From: Leptobrachium leishanense
Taxonomy: Eukaryota > Chordata > Amphibia > Anura > Megophryidae
Assembly: GCA_009667805.1 (NCBI GenBank)
Contig: CM019069.1
Location: 49,062,153-49,126,152 of the forward strand
DNA length: 64,000 bases
Direction: 5' to 3'
Shown here: positions 46,511 through 56,623 of the stretch, piece by piece
Numbering within the stretch: the first letter of the stretch is position 1
How the letters are laid out: every line of letters begins with the position of its first letter
Program-made: the position numbers and the translations under genes
Notes under the pieces: model-generated
Databases searched by the model: none
The model's input: only the letters and a program-made list of their open reading frames with translations
What the model was told of the DNA's origin: nothing

Positions 46511-49252
46511 CTCCTCCCCCTCCCCAAGGTCCGACGCACTCGGTTGGACCCCACCGGGTCGTACCGAGGTAGTCGGGGCTCCCCAATCCCCTGGTTCCCG
46601 GGCCGACTGTCGCGATAACCCATCTGCGTTACCGTTCTGCGACCCGGGCCGATATTGGATGGAAAAGTTGAAGGGTTGGAGAGCCAGGCTCCACCGCAAC
46701 AGGCGGCCGTTCTCCCCCGCCACTCGGTTGAGCCATACCAAGGGGTTATGGTCGGTCATCACGGTGAAGGACCGACCGTAGACGTAGGGTTGGAGCTTCC
46801 GTAGGGCCCAGACCAGGGCCAGGCACTCCTTTTCCACTGCAGCATACCCCACCTCTCGTGGCAACAACTTCCGGCTAATAAACGCCACCGGATGGTCCCC
46901 CCCGTCGTCCCCCACTTGACTCAGGACAGCTCCCAGTCCGAACATGGACGCGTCTGTGTGGACAATAAAACGTTTATTATAGTTGGGAGCTGCCAGCAGG
47001 GGCGCTTGGGTCAGGGCGGCCTTCAGCTGCCGGAAGGCCTGTTCGCACTCCGGGGACCACAGGACTTGGCGGGGCAGGGATTTCTTGGTCAGATCAGTCA
47101 GGGGTTTGGCCAGGTCACTGTAATGGGGTACAAATTTTCTGTAGTACCCCGCGGTACCCAGAAAGGCGAGGACCTGGGTCTTGGTCACCGGGGTGGGCCA
47201 ATCCAGGATAGCCTCTATCTTCGCGGGCTCCGGCCGTTGTATCCCGCACCCCACCCGGTGGCCCAGATACTGCACCTCGGCCATCCCCACCTTACACTTC
47301 TCCGGCTTTAGGGTCAGGTTGGCGTCCCTAATCCGGCCCAGGACAGTCCCTACATGCTCCAGATGTTCCTCCCAGGTCTGGCTATAGATGGCTATATCAT
47401 CCAGGTACGCGCAAGCGAATCCCTGGAGGCCATCGAGGAGGCGATCGATTAACCGCTGGAAGGTAGCAGGGGCGTTCTTCATCCCGAACGGCATGACTCG
47501 AAACTGGTACAAGCCGAACGGGGTGATGAAGGCCGACTTCGGGGTCGCCTCCTCGGCAAGGGGAATCTGCCAATACCCCTTGCACAGATCCACCGTGGTC
47601 AGGAAATGACCCCCGGAGATCTGATCTAGCAACTCGTCGACTCGGGGCATCGGATAAGCGTCCGTAATAGTACAGTCGTTTATCCGCCGATAGTCGACGC
47701 AGAACCTGGTGGTACCGTCCTTTTTGGGCACCAGGACCACGGGCGACGCCCATGGGCTGGCCGACGGCTCAATGACCCCCAGCTCCAACATCTCCCGGAT
47801 CTCGGCCCGCATGGACTCGCGGACTGCTTCCGGGAGCCGGTAGGCGGGCTGTCGGAGTGGTTTCTGACCGGGTGTGTCCACCTGATGGACGGCCTGGTCC
47901 GTATATCCCGGGAGGGCCGAGAAAACCCCCGGATAGGCGAGAAGCAGCTGCCGCGCCTGCGCCTGTTTCTCGGGCCCTAGCTCCTCCCCCAGCTGCACCT
48001 GCTCCACCCCGGAAGGCTGCTTGGCTACCCCCGGGAGTTCCTCCAAGGGAAAGGGTTCCATCTCCTCGGCCGCCGGCGCGCATATGGCGTCCACCGTCTC
48101 TGGCCGCTCATGGAAGGCCTTCAGCATATTGACGTGGAACGTCCGCTGGATTCTGGTGTCCGCGCAGCTCACAACCACATAGGTGGTATCCCCCAGCTGG
48201 GTTACCACCTTGTAGGGACCTTGCCAGGCCGCCTGCAGCTTGTTCTGCCGCTGTGGTTTTAACACCAGAACCTTCTGTCCCACACAGAACGAGCGGCTGC
48301 ACGCAGCGCGATCGTACCACGCCTTCTGCTGAGCCTGGGCCGTCTCCATGTTCTCCTGCACGAACCCCTGGAGGTCCGCCAAGCGCTCCCGCAGCTTCAG
48401 GACGTACTCCACCACGGGAACTCCGTCCTCCTCCGGCGCCCCCTCCCACTGAGCCCTAACCAGATCCAGGGGACCTCGCACCCGGCGTCCATATAGCAGC
48501 TCAAAGGGTGAGTACCCGGTGGATTCCTGCGGAACCTCCCGGTAGGCGAACAGCAAGTGGGGAAGATACTTCTCCCAGTCCCTGTTCTCATGCACAAAGG
48601 CCCGGATGAGCTGCTTCAGGGTCCCATTGAACCGCTCGCACAGCCCGTTGGTCTGGGGGTGATACGGGGCGCTGTGCAGCGCCTTAACGCCACAGAGACG
48701 CCAGAGCTGTTGGGTGAGCTCAGCGGTAAACTGGGTACCCTGATCGGATAGGATTTCTCGGGGAAACCCTACCCTCGTGAACACCCTGAGGAGCGCGTCC
48801 GCTACGGTGTCCGCCTGGATGTTGGCCAAGGCCACAGCCTCGGGGTACCGGGTGGCATAATCCACTACGGTAAGAATATACCTCTTACCGGTGGCACTGG
48901 GCCGTGGCAACGGCCCTACGATGTCAACCGCCACCCGGCTAAAGGGCTCCTGGATAATGGGCATGGGCCGCAAGGGCGCCTTCGGATGGTCCCCAGCCTT
49001 CCCAGCTTTCTGGCAAACTGGGCAGGTGCGGCAATAGTCGCGGGTGTCGTTGCTAAGGCGAGGCCAGTAAAACGCGCGCGCCAACCTGTGCCGGGTTTTC
49101 GTCTGGCCTAAGTGACCTGAAGGGGAATGTCGTGGGCCAAGCGCAGAAGCTCCTGCCTGGGTCCCTGCGGCACCACCAGCTGCTTCTGCGGAATCTGCTT
49201 CTTCTTGGCCCCCTCCCTCACGGTGTAACGGTACAGCAGCCCATCCTCCCAC
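46466..49252 (-). CDS. Pol of the Gmr1-like element: integrase, reverse transcriptase, RNase H
   Basis: One open frame of 928 codons; the first about 45 residues are out of the ancestral frame. Integrase: HHCC finger (GHLG..., CRTCPVC at 74-80), DDE core D110, D170 and E206 with 35 residues between the last two, and a GPY-like module near 345. Reverse transcriptase: SPWASPVVLVPKKDG (about 499-513), FGLYQFRVMPFG, YLDD at 616-619. RNase H: D767 (HTDAS), E808, D834, D877 (GNADGLSR). All catalytic residues that I can check are present. The stop lies 45 bp inside the 3' LTR. Domain order is the inverted Gmr1 type. Upstream frame changes mean it cannot be made as a normal polyprotein from this copy. 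Confidence 0.94.
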   Translation of the reverse strand: MGGWAAVPLHREGGGQEEADSAEAAGGAAGTQAGASALGPRHSPSGHLGQTKTRHRLARAFYWPRLSNDTRDYCRTCPVCQKAGKAGDHPKAPLRPMPIIQEPFSRVAVDIVGPLPRPSATGKRYILTVVDYATRYPEAVALANIQADTVADALLRVFTRVGFPREILSDQGTQFTAELTQQLWRLCGVKALHSAPYHPQTNGLCERFNGTLKQLIRAFVHENRDWEKYLPHLLFAYREVPQESTGYSPFELLYGRRVRGPLDLVRAQWEGAPEEDGVPVVEYVLKLRERLADLQGFVQENMETAQAQQKAWYDRAACSRSFCVGQKVLVLKPQRQNKLQAAWQGPYKVVTQLGDTTYVVVSCADTRIQRTFHVNMLKAFHERPETVDAICAPAAEEMEPFPLEELPGVAKQPSGVEQVQLGEELGPEKQAQARQLLLAYPGVFSALPGYTDQAVHQVDTPGQKPLRQPAYRLPEAVRESMRAEIREMLELGVIEPSASPWASPVVLVPKKDGTTRFCVDYRRINDCTITDAYPMPRVDELLDQISGGHFLTTVDLCKGYWQIPLAEEATPKSAFITPFGLYQFRVMPFGMKNAPATFQRLIDRLLDGLQGFACAYLDDIAIYSQTWEEHLEHVGTVLGRIRDANLTLKPEKCKVGMAEVQYLGHRVGCGIQRPEPAKIEAILDWPTPVTKTQVLAFLGTAGYYRKFVPHYSDLAKPLTDLTKKSLPRQVLWSPECEQAFRQLKAALTQAPLLAAPNYNKRFIVHTDASMFGLGAVLSQVGDDGGDHPVAFISRKLLPREVGYAAVEKECLALVWALRKLQPYVYGRSFTVMTDHNPLVWLNRVAGENGRLLRWSLALQPFNFSIQYRPGSQNGNADGLSRQSAREPGDWGAPTTSVRPGGVQPSASDLGEGEECHGMAQHPQPGAVQ
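46511..46525 (-). promoter_or_regulatory. Polypurine tract
   Basis: GGGGAGGGGGAGGAG on the minus strand directly abuts the 3' LTR, the expected place for plus-strand DNA priming. Confidence 0.85.
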
Positions 49253-50458
49253 TCCACCTTGTCTTTCCCCTGGCCGTCCAGCCCTGACCCGCTCGGTCCC
49301 GGTAGCCCTGTAATGTGGGGTCGGTTTGCGTCTGGTGGCGCAGCGTCTCCGGGGTACTCCACGGGGAAGGGAGGACAGGCGGAGGGGGAAGAATCGGGTC
49401 CCGTCGAGGTCGGGGAGGTGATGGCGGTCTGGGAGGTCGGGAAGGTCCTGGGGTTTTGGGCTGTCGGGGGGGTCGGGGAGGTCGGTAATGGTTGGGGGGT
49501 CGCGGAGGTCGGGGAGGTTTGGGAGGTTTGGGAGGTCGGGATGGTGTTGGTGGAGGTCTCACCTGGGTCCCATTCGGAGCGCCCCTGTCTTGTCGTCGGC
49601 TCTGTTGCCTAGTGGTAACCGGGGTAGCTGCATCTGTGGAGTAAGCGGAAATGAGCTGCCCCAAATCATTCCCCAGGAGCACCTCGGCCGGCAGTTGTCT
49701 CAGCAACCCCACCCGCACCTCCTTCTCCCCGTTCCCCCAGTCCAGGTGCACCCGGCCGTCTCGAGCCGGAGCACTTTTCCTCCCGCCACCCGTACTGCTA
49801 CAGTGCTCTGCAGGCGGTCGCTTGGCGGGACCAAGTGGGGCCGGACCAGGGTGATGGTAGCCCCGGAGTCTCGCAGCCCCTCAGCGGGCCGCCCGTTTAT
49901 CCACACCGCCTGGCGGTGGTGTCGGCGGTTGTCATCCGCGGCGGCTTGCACGGGGTCGGCTTCGTGCAACTGCTCCCACCATTCCTCCGGGGCCTCCGGC
50001 CACGGAGCTCCGGCGTCGCAACAATGGGCCGCCGGCGATGGCCTGCCGGCCGGCCGGGTCAATTCCGGGCGGTTGGGGCAATGTTGTTTGTAGTGCCCCT
50101 CCTGGTTGCACCCGTAACAGCGGACGTTAGCCATGTTGGTGGGCCGGCTGGGGGCCCGTGCTACAGGCGCCCGGACCGCTGGTGGTGGAGGTGGTGGAGG
50201 TAGTGGGGCGGGTAAAACGGGACGGCTGGCCAGGGTCCGCTCCCCCCCGGCAACTTCCGGGTGTCCGTGTACTCGTCGGCCCAGGTGGCCGCTTGTTGCA
50301 CCGTATGGGGCTTCTTGTCGCGCACCCACTCTCGGATAGCGGAGGGTGTGTGCTCGAAGAACTGCTCGAGCAGCAGCAGTTGGGTGATCTCGGCCACCGT
50401 CTCCGCTTGGCTTCCCGAGAGCCAGGTGCGCAGGTCCCTCTGCAGCCGATGGGCCCAC
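49218..50458 (-). pseudogene. Zinc knuckle, protease and proline-rich linker of the Gmr1-like element (several frames)
   Basis: The frame 49700-50458 holds CYGCNQEGHYKQHC, a CX2CX4HX4C nucleocapsid knuckle, and an aspartic protease with GLRDSGATITLV as active site. It then changes frame near 49730, where LPAEVLLGNDLG gives the protease C-terminus. A proline-rich low-complexity run of RPPRPP type (about 49400-49560) follows. The integrase N-terminal region is in yet another frame (49108-49362). Confidence 0.85.
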
Positions 50459-51036
50459 TCCACGTGGGTGGCGCCACTGGGCCGGCGAGAATTCCGGAAC
50501 TTCGTCCGGCTAGCTTCAGGGGTCACGGCATATCTACTCAGCAGCGCCTGCTTGACGTGCGAGTAGCTGGTGGCCTCGTCGTCCGGCACCGTACGATAGG
50601 CCTCGGCGGCCCGACCGGTCAGCTTACTCGCCAAGATCCGGATCCAGTCGGCCCGGTGCACTTCATGCACCCGACACAGGCGCTCAAAGTCTTGGAGATA
50701 GCTTTCGATTTCTTCCTCGGCTTCCCGGAACTCCTTGAACGCCTGGAACGGCACTTTCCGCCCGGAGTATCGGTCCGATGGCGAGCGGCTACTCCGCCGG
50801 CTTCGCACTTCGGCCAGCCGCAGTTCGTGCACCCGCTCTCTCTCCCTCTCCTCTTCCTGACCGAGTTCCCGACCCAGATTCCTCAGCTCCGCTTCCGATG
50901 GGGCCGGACCCATCATGGAGATCCGCTCCCGCATCTTCCGGCAGAATTCACTATCCTCGGCCTCAGCGGGGACGGCAGCCGGTACTGGGTCCGCGGGCAA
51001 CGCCGCGAACGCCTCCTCCTGATCCATTCTCCTCAA
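50161..51036 (-). pseudogene. Gag of the Gmr1-like element, SCAN-like capsid
   Basis: A 291-codon frame starting 134 bp inside the primer site. The N-terminus is acidic/basic with a charged helix (residues about 55-80), then a capsid-like region (about 97-260). Residues about 162-255 (VKQALLSRYAV..., LLLLEQFFEHTP, IREWVRDKKP, ADEY) look strikingly like the vertebrate SCAN domain, whose origin from a Gmr1-like Gag is published. The zinc knuckle that should follow is in another frame, so the frame is lost near 50200-50300 or changed there by programmed frameshifting. Confidence 0.88.
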
Positions 51037-51169
51037 CTCCTCTATCAGGGTCTCCCGACTCTTGGAGCCCGGACACCGCCCCGATTCTCCAGCATCCCAC
51101 GCAGGACGTCCCGCTTGTAGGCAGTATACCTGATCATGATGAGGGTCCCCCTGGGGTCTGCAGAGAGCG

Positions 51170-51187
51170 ATCCCACCGCTGCCACCA
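51170..51187 (-). promoter_or_regulatory. Primer binding site, tRNA-Leu
   Basis: On the minus strand, one base after the 5' LTR, TGGTGGCAGCGGTGGGAT matches 18 bases of the 3' end of tRNA-Leu(AAG) including its CCA, as I recall that tRNA. Confidence 0.85.
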
Positions 51188-51188
51188 G

Positions 51189-52310
51189 TATGACGGAATG
51201 GAGATGTTGTTCCGCCTGCGGGTGTGCTCTATCTGCGTGACCCCGTCGCTTACCGCTGGCCCGACTACCGAGTGGCGCACACTCGGCGTCTCGTGCGGCC
51301 TGGCGTGACCCTAGGGTAGGGTTAGCGGGCGGTGGAGGGGACCCCTGCCTAGAACCAGTCCGACCACTGAGCCGCGCAGCACTCAGCGTCCCGAGCAACT
51401 GGTTCCCTGACCTTGCGGGTGTGGGACGCCTGTGGGAATCGGCCCTAGCAGCCGCGGAGAAAGATTCGGATCTTATGGGGAAACGTTTCGGATCTTATGC
51501 GGGAAACGTTTCCGATCCGGGGCGGGTGTCTCTTCGGATCTTGGGCGGTGGAGGTTTCGAGTCGGGAAGGGATGGCGGGTCGGATCGGAACTGGAAGGCT
51601 TCGGATCGGTATGGGAGGGAGTTTCGGATATGGCGGGACCAGTGGAGAGTTCGGGTCTTACCGCAATGCCGAAGCGCGGTTCCCGGCTGGGCCGTTCGGT
51701 TCGGATCTCCGTCTTCCTGAAACCGAATCTTCCTGAGCAGCGCCTCTGCCCTGATACTCGATGCAGGGTCAGAGCGCTCGATTCGGATCGTATCCGAGTG
51801 GGCACCGTACTCTGAGGCCGCGGGGACACTCAGATACGAAAATACGGTGGAGAATAAAGTCACACCAGTCAAAGCTGAATGCACTGCAGAATCTGCCTTT
51901 ATTGTTTACAGTCCAAGCATTTATTACCTCTGCACACAATTAGAATACAATGGGACTCCTTGCCCGCCCTCCCAGGACCCATTGGCCCTTGGCCTTCAGG
52001 GAGTCGCCAATTCGGACCGGATGGTCCGACTCGGCCATTTTACGATTCGAACCGGATGGTTCGAATCGGCCATTTTCCGAAACGAGAATTCCAACTGCGC
52101 CACAAGGATCGGAAAATGGCGGCGAGCAAGGCAAACAAAGGGAAAATACATTACACCATAAACCAACGGGGAACACTTTATTAACACCACACAATGTCAC
52201 ATCTAAATAAAAGTACTGGTAAACGGGGTGCGTGCCACCACACCCAAGTGTCCATGTCCCCACTGTCACTGCACCGCCCCTGGCTGAGGGTGCTGGGCCA
52301 TCCCGTGACA
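51189..52310 (-). repeat. 5' LTR of the Gmr1-like element
   Basis: 1,122 bp. I see only two substitutions (GGAGATG versus GGGGATG near the start; GTCCGACTCGG versus GTCCGAATCGG) and one inserted G (AAAAGTACTGG) relative to the other LTR, so the two are about 99.7-99.8 percent identical. Confidence 0.94.
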
Positions 52311-52461
52311 CTGACAATCTACTCTTTTCATTTAAATATTACATTCTTTATATTAATATAATATTTACTATGCCTCAAGAGGGCAGTGTTGCTCTTCAAA
52401 TTAATTCCACAATTACATTTTTATATATCTTATCTCAGGTCAAAAGATCAATCTGTCTTAA

Positions 52462-52534
52462 CCTCTTAAGGACCGAGGGTCTTTAAAGTCAATGCATCGA
52501 TGACGTAACAGTTATGTCATTGGTCCTTAAGGGG
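52462..52534. mobile_element. piggyBac-like mini-MITE flanked by TTAA
   Basis: CCTCTTAAGGACC and GGTCCTTAAGGGG are inverted ends of a 73-bp unit between TTAA at 52458-52461 and 52535-52538. It lies just outside the LTR element. Confidence 0.7.
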
Positions 52535-52808
52535 TTAACCCTATATTCAATCCTAGACTTTGGATCTCTCCTGTCAAAATTAAATTAATATCTATACTCC
52601 TAAAGTAAATTCCTTTCTAGTTAAAATCAACAGAATCTATTCTTCAGTAATTATACTGTTTACCAGTTCTACACTCTACAAAATATATATTGGAGCATCT
52701 ATTTTTACTGTGAATATATTGATTATAAAAATATATTTCGTGAATATTTACCTAGAGATTTTAAATTTGTTCCTATACCCAGAAAAAAAATATCTTTTTA
52801 TTTTTAAA

Positions 52809-53031
52809 ACACCAAATAAATTTAAATATGACATGTCTGGCACTTAGCTCAGCATTATATCACATAAAGACATTTTATCGTTTATAACATCATGTCTGGC
52901 ATTTATAGAAAGAAAAAAAACACCAATAAATTTAAATATGACATGTCTGGCACTTAGCTCAGCATTATATCACATAAAGACATTTTATCGTTTATAACAT
53001 CATGTCTGGCATTTATAGAAAGAAAAAAAAA
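52809..53031. repeat. Tandem duplication, about 112-bp unit
   Basis: CACCAAATAAATTTAAATAT through TCATGTCTGGCATTTATAGA is repeated once, ending each time at GAAAGAAAAAAAA. Confidence 0.93.
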
Positions 53032-53313
53032 ACTATAACTTTTAAGGTTCACCTAGCCATGAACTATTTAAAAAAAATCTCTGTCCATTTCTAAAACTAG
53101 GGAAAATTTAAAAAGAAAGACTTTACATTAAAACAAGATGGCTACAGGCATCCATTTTAATTTTTCCATTAATATACCCGACAGGACCCCCTGTAACCGG
53201 GCTGTATCATCTATGTGTGGTATTCCAATATATCAACTCCTTGTACACTGATCTTGTAAAGCGCTGCCGAATATGTGGTGCTATATAAATAAAGGATACT
53301 GACAGCCTCTGGC

Positions 53314-54008
53314 CAGGGCTGACCCGACGTTGGAGCAGCATGGAGCGCTAGCTCCAGGCGGCAAATTTGAACAGCGCCAAATTTTTACCGCCATCTTCTT
53401 GATTCCCACGCTGGGCTGCCCGCCACACTATTTTTTGCCAGTGTGGCAGCGGCAGCATCTGTCGGCTGCCGCCGGCACATGGCTACATTGCGTGCCGGTG
53501 CTGGCCACCCATGCTAGGCATGCGTCTATGGGAGCGTGGGTGGCATCTGCGGATAGATCCGCTCAGCCTCTGCCCGTCATCTTCCTTCAAGCCAGGGCAG
53601 CGCACGCACACTGTTGTGAGGAGATGGTGAGACCCGTGACCGGCCGGATCGCGTTGCAGACAGATAGGCCCTGGAGGACCAGCCACTGTGTCTGCCAGTG
53701 CCAGGCCAGCGCTACTCGTACCAGACCAGTCAGTGTGACACAGAGATTGCAAAAGTAAGTCGGGGGGACTCTGCCTGAGGTGAGAGCTGGCCTGGGGGCA
53801 AATATACCCAAGTGAGCTGGGGGCACGAGCCGCACGACTACTATATAAATATACCCATGAGAGCTGAGGGCAATTACTTTACAATATATACCCATGTGAG
53901 CTGTTGGGGGTAATAGAATATACCCAAGTGAGCTGCTGGGGGCAATATAATATACCCATGTGAGCTGCTGGGGGCAATATAATATACCCATGTGAGCCGG
54001 CCTGGCAA
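53314..54008. mobile_element. Possible hAT-like element with a minisatellite
   Basis: CAGGGCTGACCCGACGTTGG opens a GC-rich block with short CpG-rich sequence. From about 53780 there is a degenerate satellite (ATATACCCATGTGAGCTGCT, GGGGGCAATATA) related in sequence to the units at 10111-10480. The far end GCCGGCCTG could be the inverse terminus, but no matching 8-bp duplication was found. Confidence 0.5.
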
Positions 54009-54194
54009 TAGAATATATATTCTGCCCAATTATTCCCTTTAAACCTGCAAATAATTTCCCCGAATTCCTCTTTATTAAATAAACTAATTGGTTTTGACAC
54101 GTACAATATGTGCATCAATACACCAATTGCTGCTTGGTCAGATGTTGTGCAACTAGAATTTATCGACTAGTGAATCAACAGTTTCAAATTCTAT

Positions 54195-54958
54195 CAGGGT
54201 TATTCAAGGGTTATACCGCACGTTCAGTGACTTATCGTTCTCTTCAATTCGATTTGCCGATCCCATTTTGGCGACCCTGCGGTGTATTCAGCAAGCACCA
54301 CAGGGCCGCCGAAATGCAGGGAAAAGTCGCCGCAAACCCACCAAAAACTCACCGCAAAACGAGGGCGAACGCACACCGAAATCCGCAAAAACATCTGGAT
54401 GAACCCACCGAAAACGCCAGAAAGACGGAAAAATTAGAAAAACTGTTTGCTTGAATGTTTGAAAAGTGAAACTACTGAGCAAAAATGTCTGAAATTTACA
54501 TATGAGGTCCAATGAATGATAATAAAAAGGGCTGTTACAGAAAAAATAAGTTAAAAAAAAATAAATCCCAAAAATTGCTTGAAATATCTGAAAAAATCTA
54601 TGAATAAAGAGACTCTATACTGCAGAATATTATAATCAACAGTTTATTAGATATTGAATTAAAACGGGAATATTTTTAACGTTGAAGCCTATGGGATTCT
54701 CCTGAATAAACCTGTCGAATGAAACGGCATTTTGGTAACCTTTCACTGCTGGTTTTTGTTCTCTGAATAGCCGAAGCATTGTTTCTCTATGGGGATTTCA
54801 CTGCCCTCGAACAGGCACCGTATGTGCAGGCAATTCGCCAGGATTTGACGAATTGCCTGCTCTCTGGATAGCCAAATGGCCAAGAAAGGTAACTGAACGC
54901 TGAATTTCAGCGTTCGGTTCCCTTTCGGGAGCCATTCGGATCTCTTTGAATAACCCTG
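54195..54958. mobile_element. Non-coding DNA element, GGTTATTCA-terminus family, copy 2
   Basis: Inverted ends CAGGGTTATTCAAGGG and CTTTGAATAACCCTG. The interior is related to 2444-3283 in reverse. It contains GGACTTATCG-type and GAACGCTGAATTTCAGCGTT hairpins. Confidence 0.75.
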
Positions 54959-55296
54959 TAAGTCTCTTTGGTTTTGCTCCAAAATTGTGACCAAAGTATG
55001 ATTGACTTAACACTTGAACAGGAAAACCGATCTCCATTAATGGTCATTAGATACTAAATATTCCTTTCCATAGTATATATATAATACAAACAGCAAAAAC
55101 TCAACCTAAACTAAACGGGTGCATCTAAGACATTAAATACAGAGTACCAGGAAAGATCAATCCATATAAATGACAACCTTCTTCCATCATTTTCTGTAGC
55201 AAAAAAAAGGAGGAATAGTTTTAAAAATGTTCAAAAAACCTGACTGAGGGAAGAAATGATGGGGGATTGAGTTCACAAACAATGATCATAGTTTGC

Positions 55297-55335
<39 letters not shown>

Positions 55336-56470
55336 ATATATATTCCCTCATTGTCAATCATGAGCATCATTGTAGCCAGTTATATTTATTGTAAATTAGA
55401 GCATTTTATTGTATTCCTTAGAAAACAAACAACACGAAGAGCAGAGCAGCAGAATTAGGATTTCCAATCCTGCAATAGGACATTCCGAAAAGAATGTCGT
55501 GAAGCAAAGTGCCATCGTTATACAAAGCTTATTAAGGATTTCTCCTATCGAGAATCAAAGTTACTCTTCAAAACCTAAAGTTGGAAACCATGGCAACTAA
55601 AACAATGTTAACAAACGTATATCGGCTCAGAAGGCTTTTACGGCAATTAAGGACGAGTTAACAAAATTGTTTTATTTGTTTTCTGTAATTATGACACTGC
55701 TTATTCCACACTGACCTGCAGGCTGCTTTGCAAATGGATAATTAAGCAAATCATTACTTTAAGGCATTATATACACAAAAGGGAAAAAATTTGCCACAAA
55801 TTTTTAATTGCATTGCGGTAAAGAAAATTGCATTGTTTGCCTAGTACTAAATGACAACAAACAGTAAGCAGGTTCACCCGGTTGGTGGATCGGCGGCCTG
55901 CAAAAAGGGAAACACTAGCTGCATTGGCAAATAAGTATAGATTGTTCCTTTTAATGTGTTTAAGTGGAATCTTAAGACAGAACTGCAATTTTTTTTCTCG
56001 ATTTCCTTCTGAAAATGTTCGGTTGTATCTATTCGCTCCTCAAGGGTGCACGTATCAAGTTCCCTAAACTTTTCAAGGTGCGATTTCAATTCCGTTTTAG
56101 TTCGTGTTTCCTGCAACAAAGATGCAAGAACCATGTTGTTTTATTACCTAATTTATTTGTAATAATTAGTATTTTGAGGATTTTGGCATATATACAATTT
56201 TTAACGCTAGACGAAGACGAAAAAAAATAATAAAATCTTTGTTTTTTGGGTACTCCTATATTGTATCCCTTTTCTGTTTTTTACTCACCTCTCATTTGGG
56301 GTCAAGTCCTAAAAAAGAAGTGTGGGAACTCACCAAGGTTTCTGTCTCCCAATTAGCACTTAACACGCGCTCAAATCTGATATATTTATGTATATATGTG
56401 AATTTGAGCAAAAATATATGATAAATCTTATATTTATTGTGACGTCGCAGGGAAACACATGATTGCGCAC
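54959..56470. other. Intron with microsatellite and one unassigned frame
   Basis: A (TA)n tract lies at about 55298-55331. The 86-codon minus frame at 55874-56134 follows a good acceptor (TTGTTGCAG) but no family is recognised; see findings. Confidence 0.45.
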
Positions 56471-56623
56471 CTCAATAGTAGGGATGAGCTGTTCGGTTCG
56501 ATCAGTTCGGAGTTCGATTCGAACTTTGGCCGTTCGCAAGTTCGCGAACTTCGAACTTTTGGCGTGTTCGGTTCGAGTTCGCAAAAAAAAATACATTTTG
56601 AAAAAAGTATAAAAAATGCTTAA

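Larger units (their letters stand above)
45390..52310 (-). mobile_element. Gmr1-like Ty3/Gypsy LTR retrotransposon, 6.9 kb, recently inserted, coding region broken
   Basis: Two LTRs of 1,121 and 1,122 bp enclose gag and pol; a 5-bp duplication CTGAC flanks the whole (45385-45389, 52311-52315). In the minus-strand order the element reads LTR, primer site, Gag with SCAN-like capsid, zinc knuckle, protease, integrase, reverse transcriptase, RNase H, polypurine tract, LTR. Integrase before reverse transcriptase is the Ty1/copia-type order and is the known mark of the Gmr1 group of deuterostome Gypsy elements. At least three frame changes between gag and the integrase make it inactive, though one could be natural gag-pol frameshifting. 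It sits in the 18-kb intron between exons a and b, in the same orientation as the dynein gene. Confidence 0.94.

Noticed and set aside
50158..51120. 320-codon plus-strand frame
   Set aside because: Antisense shadow of the GC-rich Gag frame; no recognised domain.
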